Positions 61,111 to 64,000 of a stretch of DNA of 64,000 nucleotides are shown here, piece after piece. The number at the start of each line of letters is the position of its first letter. The stretch's first letter is position 1. The position numbers were made by a program, and so were the translations under genes. This DNA is from Pseudomonas sp. stari2 (lineage in GTDB: Bacteria > Pseudomonadota > Gammaproteobacteria > Pseudomonadales > Pseudomonadaceae). The stretch spans positions 3,343,501-3,407,500 of the forward strand of contig NZ_CP099760.1 in NCBI RefSeq assembly GCF_040760005.1. The letters run 5' to 3'. The notes beneath the pieces were generated by a model that did no database searches, was not told where the DNA came from, and was given only the letters and a program-made list of their open reading frames with translations.

Positions 61111-62565
61111 ATGAACAAGAACGAAGTGGTGCCCCTCGAACGGCGACGCTGGTTGATGTTCGCAATACTTCTGGTCGGCGCGTTTCTCCCGCCTCTGGAT
61201 TTTTTTATCGTTAACGTTGCCCTGCCCTCAATCCAGGCGTCATTGGGTACGTCCTCTTCCGCTGAACAGTTAATCATCTCCTCTTACGCAGCACTTTATG
61301 CCGTGACACTGATCACCGGTGGACGGCTTGGCGACCTTTACGGTCGCGTAAGAATGTTTTTCCTGGGACTGGTGGGTTTTGCAGTCGCGTCACTGCTCTG
61401 TGGCCTCGCGTCGACGCCCTGGGCGTTGGTTGCCGGGCGCGCGCTGCAAGGCATCACAGCCGCCGTAATGGCGCCTCAAGCGCTGGCCTCGGTGCAAACC
61501 ATTTTTCCCGAGTCCGAAAAATCTTTGGCGCTCAGCCTGTATGGGGCGGTGTTTGGGCTGGCTGCCGTAGTCGGACAGGCGCTCGGCGGAGTTCTGATTT
61601 CGCTGAATCTGATGGACATGGGTTGGCGGGCTATTTTTCTGGTGAACTTGCCAATTGCTTTGCTGGTGATTGTGTTCGGGATTCCTGTGATAAAGGAGAC
61701 CCGCGCGCAACAGACCATCAAGCTTGACCTTGGCGGGACCGCGCTGTCGATGGCAATGATTGGCGCATTGATTGTGCCATTGATTGAGGGGCGTGAGACG
61801 GGCTGGCCTTGGTGGGCCTTGCTTTCGCTTGCCGCGGCACCGTTGTTGGCGTGGCTGTTCTGGCGGTACGAAACCCGCTTGCATATGGCCGGCGGTGTGC
61901 CGTTGTTCAACCCTGCCGCATTGCGGGCGCCAGGCATCGGCCGAGCGTTGGTGGTCGCCCTGACTTTCTATGCGATCGGCGTGTTTTTCTTGCTGCTTTC
62001 GATCTATTTGCAGTCGGCCCTGCATATGAGCGCACTCGATGCAGGTCTTGTGTTCCTGCCTTTCGGTGCCGGATTCCTGCTGGGACCACTGTCGATTCGT
62101 CAATTCGCACGCGTGTTCGGTGCTTACGTGAATCCCGTTGGCATGACACTGGAGGTCGTGGGGTTCCTGCTTATGGCCTGGCTGATAACCGTGACGCCGA
62201 CAGCCGCCCCTCCAGCGCCCCTGCTGCTTGCCGTCATCCTGTTTCTGATTGGTTACGGGCAAGGACTGGCCCTGCCGACATTGATGAGAATGATCACAGG
62301 GCGAGTCGCGCCAGCCTTCTCTGGCATGATCGCCGGCATTACCAGTTCCACGCTGCAAATCAGCACATCGCTGAGTGTCGCGATAATCGGCGGAGTTTTT
62401 TATACCCTGCTCGGAACTCAATCTGATGCAGCTACGATCACACGCGCTTTTACCGCTTCCATACTCTGCATCGCCGCGAGTCTGGCTCTGGGCGCTGGAC
62501 TTAGCCTCACAGTCGTGCGCCAGCCCACCGTGCCTCGTGAAGCATCAGCCATAAGCCCGACCTGA
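61111..62565 (+). CDS. DHA2-family drug efflux MFS transporter
   Basis: Fourteen-helix drug:H+ antiporter of 484 residues (EmrB/QacA type). Marks: LPPLDFFIVNVALPSIQASLG (helix 1, motif D1), GGRLGDLYGRVRMF loop, GRALQGITAAVMAPQALA (helix 4) and VGQALGGVLI (motif C-like) of exporters. Its 3' end overlaps the convergent LysR gene by 21 bases. Probably exports a toxic small molecule. Confidence 0.88.
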   Translation: MNKNEVVPLERRRWLMFAILLVGAFLPPLDFFIVNVALPSIQASLGTSSSAEQLIISSYAALYAVTLITGGRLGDLYGRVRMFFLGLVGFAVASLLCGLASTPWALVAGRALQGITAAVMAPQALASVQTIFPESEKSLALSLYGAVFGLAAVVGQALGGVLISLNLMDMGWRAIFLVNLPIALLVIVFGIPVIKETRAQQTIKLDLGGTALSMAMIGALIVPLIEGRETGWPWWALLSLAAAPLLAWLFWRYETRLHMAGGVPLFNPAALRAPGIGRALVVALTFYAIGVFFLLLSIYLQSALHMSALDAGLVFLPFGAGFLLGPLSIRQFARVFGAYVNPVGMTLEVVGFLLMAWLITVTPTAAPPAPLLLAVILFLIGYGQGLALPTLMRMITGRVAPAFSGMIAGITSSTLQISTSLSVAIIGGVFYTLLGTQSDAATITRAFTASILCIAASLALGAGLSLTVVRQPTVPREASAISPT

Positions 62566-63405
62566 GCCGATCATGCTGGACGCAAGATCTGCAAGAGCGC
62601 GAAGACTGTCCATCTGCCGCATGTCCTGGTGATATCCCATCCATATATCGCGCCCCGGCGGTTCTTCTGTATCAAGCATCCGCAGCGCCGGTAGCTGGTC
62701 TCCCAGGACGCGCGGCAATACAGCGACGCCTTGGCCTTTCGCACATAGGTGAGCCTGTACCGTGCGGCTGCTGCTGGTGAACACAGTACGCGCCAGCGGG
62801 TAACGCTGCTGCAACCACTGCACATCAGGATAATGGGCCTGGGCAACGCTCATGGTGATCAAGCCGAGACCTTCACCCTGGGGATGAGGATCAGGTGCTT
62901 CAAGGCCTGCGTATACGCCATAACTCAGCGTGGTCAGTTTGCGGTGAACGATGTCGGGCTCGGTGAATGGAATGATGCGAAAGGCAATATCGGCGTCGCG
63001 ACGAGAAAGGTCAGACAGGCGATGCCCGGCGATTACCTCAGGCACGATCAACGGGTAACGCCGTCCGAGCTCGCTAAGGACCGGAGACAATACGTAGCAG
63101 GCGAACCAGTCAGCCGATGAAATCCGCAACAGGCCCTCCGGCTGGGCGCTGTCGCCCGCAAGACGCCGCTCGATCGCCAACGCACTTTGCTCCATCTCTT
63201 GCGCCAGGCTGAGGATCTTCTCACCGCTGTCGGTCAGAACCAGCCCTTGAGCCGTGCGCAGAAAGACGGGCTGGCCACTGGACTGTTCAAGCACCTGCAG
63301 GCGCCGCCCCACGGTCGGGTGGCTGACTCCCAACTGCTTGGCAGCCGCCCCCAGCGAGCCGCTTCGAGCAATAGCCAAAAAGACCCGCATATCACTCCAG
63401 TCCAT
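62545..63405 (-). CDS. LysR-family transcriptional regulator
   Basis: LysR-type regulator of 286 residues with helix-turn-helix at the N-terminus (MDWSDMRVFLAIARSGSLGA, then HPTVGRRLQVLE). ATG 63405 gives the family's standard start; the frame is open 19 codons upstream. It is divergent from the 6-phosphogluconate dehydrogenase-like gene, 121 bases away, and probably regulates it. Confidence 0.87.
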   Translation of the reverse strand: MDWSDMRVFLAIARSGSLGAAAKQLGVSHPTVGRRLQVLEQSSGQPVFLRTAQGLVLTDSGEKILSLAQEMEQSALAIERRLAGDSAQPEGLLRISSADWFACYVLSPVLSELGRRYPLIVPEVIAGHRLSDLSRRDADIAFRIIPFTEPDIVHRKLTTLSYGVYAGLEAPDPHPQGEGLGLITMSVAQAHYPDVQWLQQRYPLARTVFTSSSRTVQAHLCAKGQGVAVLPRVLGDQLPALRMLDTEEPPGRDIWMGYHQDMRQMDSLRALADLASSMIGSGRAYG

Positions 63406-63526
63406 GCTGTACCCCGTACAAAAATGAACGATGAGAGTGCAGCAATGGCACTGCCGTAGCAATCCCGCGCCCTACATACTCGATTGCATATATAACCGTG
63501 TCACATAGCAAGCGGGGGACTGGAAA

Positions 63527-64000
63527 ATGAATATCGGCTTTATCGGTGTGGGAAGCATGGGACGAGCGATCATTCCTTTGCTCGTCCGGGCCGGCCATCG
63601 CGTATCTGTCTGGAACCGTAGCCGTGATGCGCTTGCCGGCCTTGAAGGTATTCACATCCTTGAGTCTCCGGCCACGGCATTTCAAGAAGCGGTCGTCATC
63701 AGCATGCTTGCCGATGACACTGCCGCAAGAGAAGTGTTGCTCTCCTCCACTGTGCTGGAGCGTGCAAACAAGGCTTGCGTTCACATCGTGATGTCAACGC
63801 TGTCACCCGTGATTATGGAGGAGCTGCAAGCCGCCCATGATGACTTGGGCGTCGCACTCGTCGCCGCGCCGGTTTTTGGCGTGCCGGCAGTAGCCGCGAA
63901 AGGCGAACTGAATATCCTGACGGCAGGACCACAGTCCGCCATCGCGATGGCACAGCCGCTCTTTGACGTGCTGGGGAAAAAACACTGGCCCCTGGGCGAT
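63527..64000 (+). CDS. NAD(P)-dependent beta-hydroxyacid dehydrogenase-like protein (3'-truncated)
   Basis: Open frame from ATG 63527 that runs off the window, 158 codons seen. It begins MNIGFIGVGSMGRAIIPLLV, the Rossmann motif of the 6-phosphogluconate/3-hydroxyisobutyrate dehydrogenase family, and continues with VSMLADDTAAREVLL-like and VFGVPAVAAKGELNIL segments (substrate-site GxPxxA region). Family members oxidise beta-hydroxyacids or reduce imines. Divergent from a LysR gene. Confidence 0.82.
   Translation, partial: MNIGFIGVGSMGRAIIPLLVRAGHRVSVWNRSRDALAGLEGIHILESPATAFQEAVVISMLADDTAAREVLLSSTVLERANKACVHIVMSTLSPVIMEELQAAHDDLGVALVAAPVFGVPAVAAKGELNILTAGPQSAIAMAQPLFDVLGKKHWPLGD

Noticed and set aside
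61390..62421. 343-codon frame opposite the DHA2 transporter
   Set aside because: Gln/His-rich low-information translation, typical antisense shadow of a membrane protein.

Overview
The window looks like chromosomal DNA of a Pseudomonas species, probably of the P. fluorescens complex. It is GC-rich, densely coded, full of MFS transporters and LysR/GntR/IclR/AsnC regulators, and carries typical pseudomonad modules (tcuABC, chrBA, a CydAB/CioAB-type oxidase remnant, fumarylacetoacetase). This is inference from gene content; no rRNA, tRNA or CRISPR was seen. The first gene (tartrate/D-malate dehydrogenase) and the last (6-phosphogluconate dehydrogenase-like NAD-binding protein) are cut by the window ends.

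Layout. 0-6.3 kb: hydroxyacid and amine metabolism (TtuC-like dehydrogenase, 2-hydroxyacid dehydrogenase, GABA-type aminotransferase, HAD hydrolase, AsnC regulator, aldehyde dehydrogenase). 7.1-25.2 kb: an aromatic/glycoside catabolic island. 25.3-25.9 kb: decayed integrase and IS3-family transposase. 26.3-31.4 kb: tricarballylate operon tcuR-tcuA-tcuB-tcuC. 31.9-37.7 kb: GntR regulator, amino-acid ABC transporter, polyamine-type binding protein and a cytoplasmic gamma-glutamyltransferase. 39.1-41.4 kb: chromate resistance chrB-chrA. 41.4-51.4 kb: small membrane and hypothetical proteins, a wrecked cyanide-insensitive type bd oxidase locus, a pyruvate-oxidase-like TPP enzyme, a methyltransferase plus haem-oxygenase-like di-iron protein pair, and a hemerythrin. 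51.6-58.5 kb: fumarylacetoacetase, an MFS exporter, and an IclR-linked divergon of RraA-like aldolase, 2-hydroxyacid dehydrogenase and MFS transporter. 58.7-64 kb: beta-helix protein, SnoaL-like protein, SDR and DHA2 efflux divergon, LysR and partial dehydrogenase.

The main result is the 7.1-25.2 kb island. Read together, its genes make a complete route from a cyanogenic glucoside of the amygdalin/prunasin type to benzoate: OprB-type sugar porin and secreted GH3 beta-glucosidase (glucoside to mandelonitrile plus glucose), arylacetonitrilase (mandelonitrile to mandelate plus ammonia), secreted amidase (mandelamide to mandelate), (S)-mandelate dehydrogenase MdlB (to benzoylformate), benzoylformate decarboxylase MdlC (to benzaldehyde), benzaldehyde dehydrogenase (to benzoate), two MFS transporters and three regulators of different families. 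MdlC keeps all four catalytic residues at the same positions as I recall for the P. putida enzyme. A near-identical 16-bp motif lies upstream of both mdlC and mdlB. The mdl part is known biology; joining it to a beta-glucosidase, sugar porins and a nitrilase is what seems new, and it remains an inference until tested.

Mobile-element remnants at the right edge of the island suggest it was acquired horizontally. No mandelate racemase and no dedicated cyanide-detoxification gene is visible in the window.
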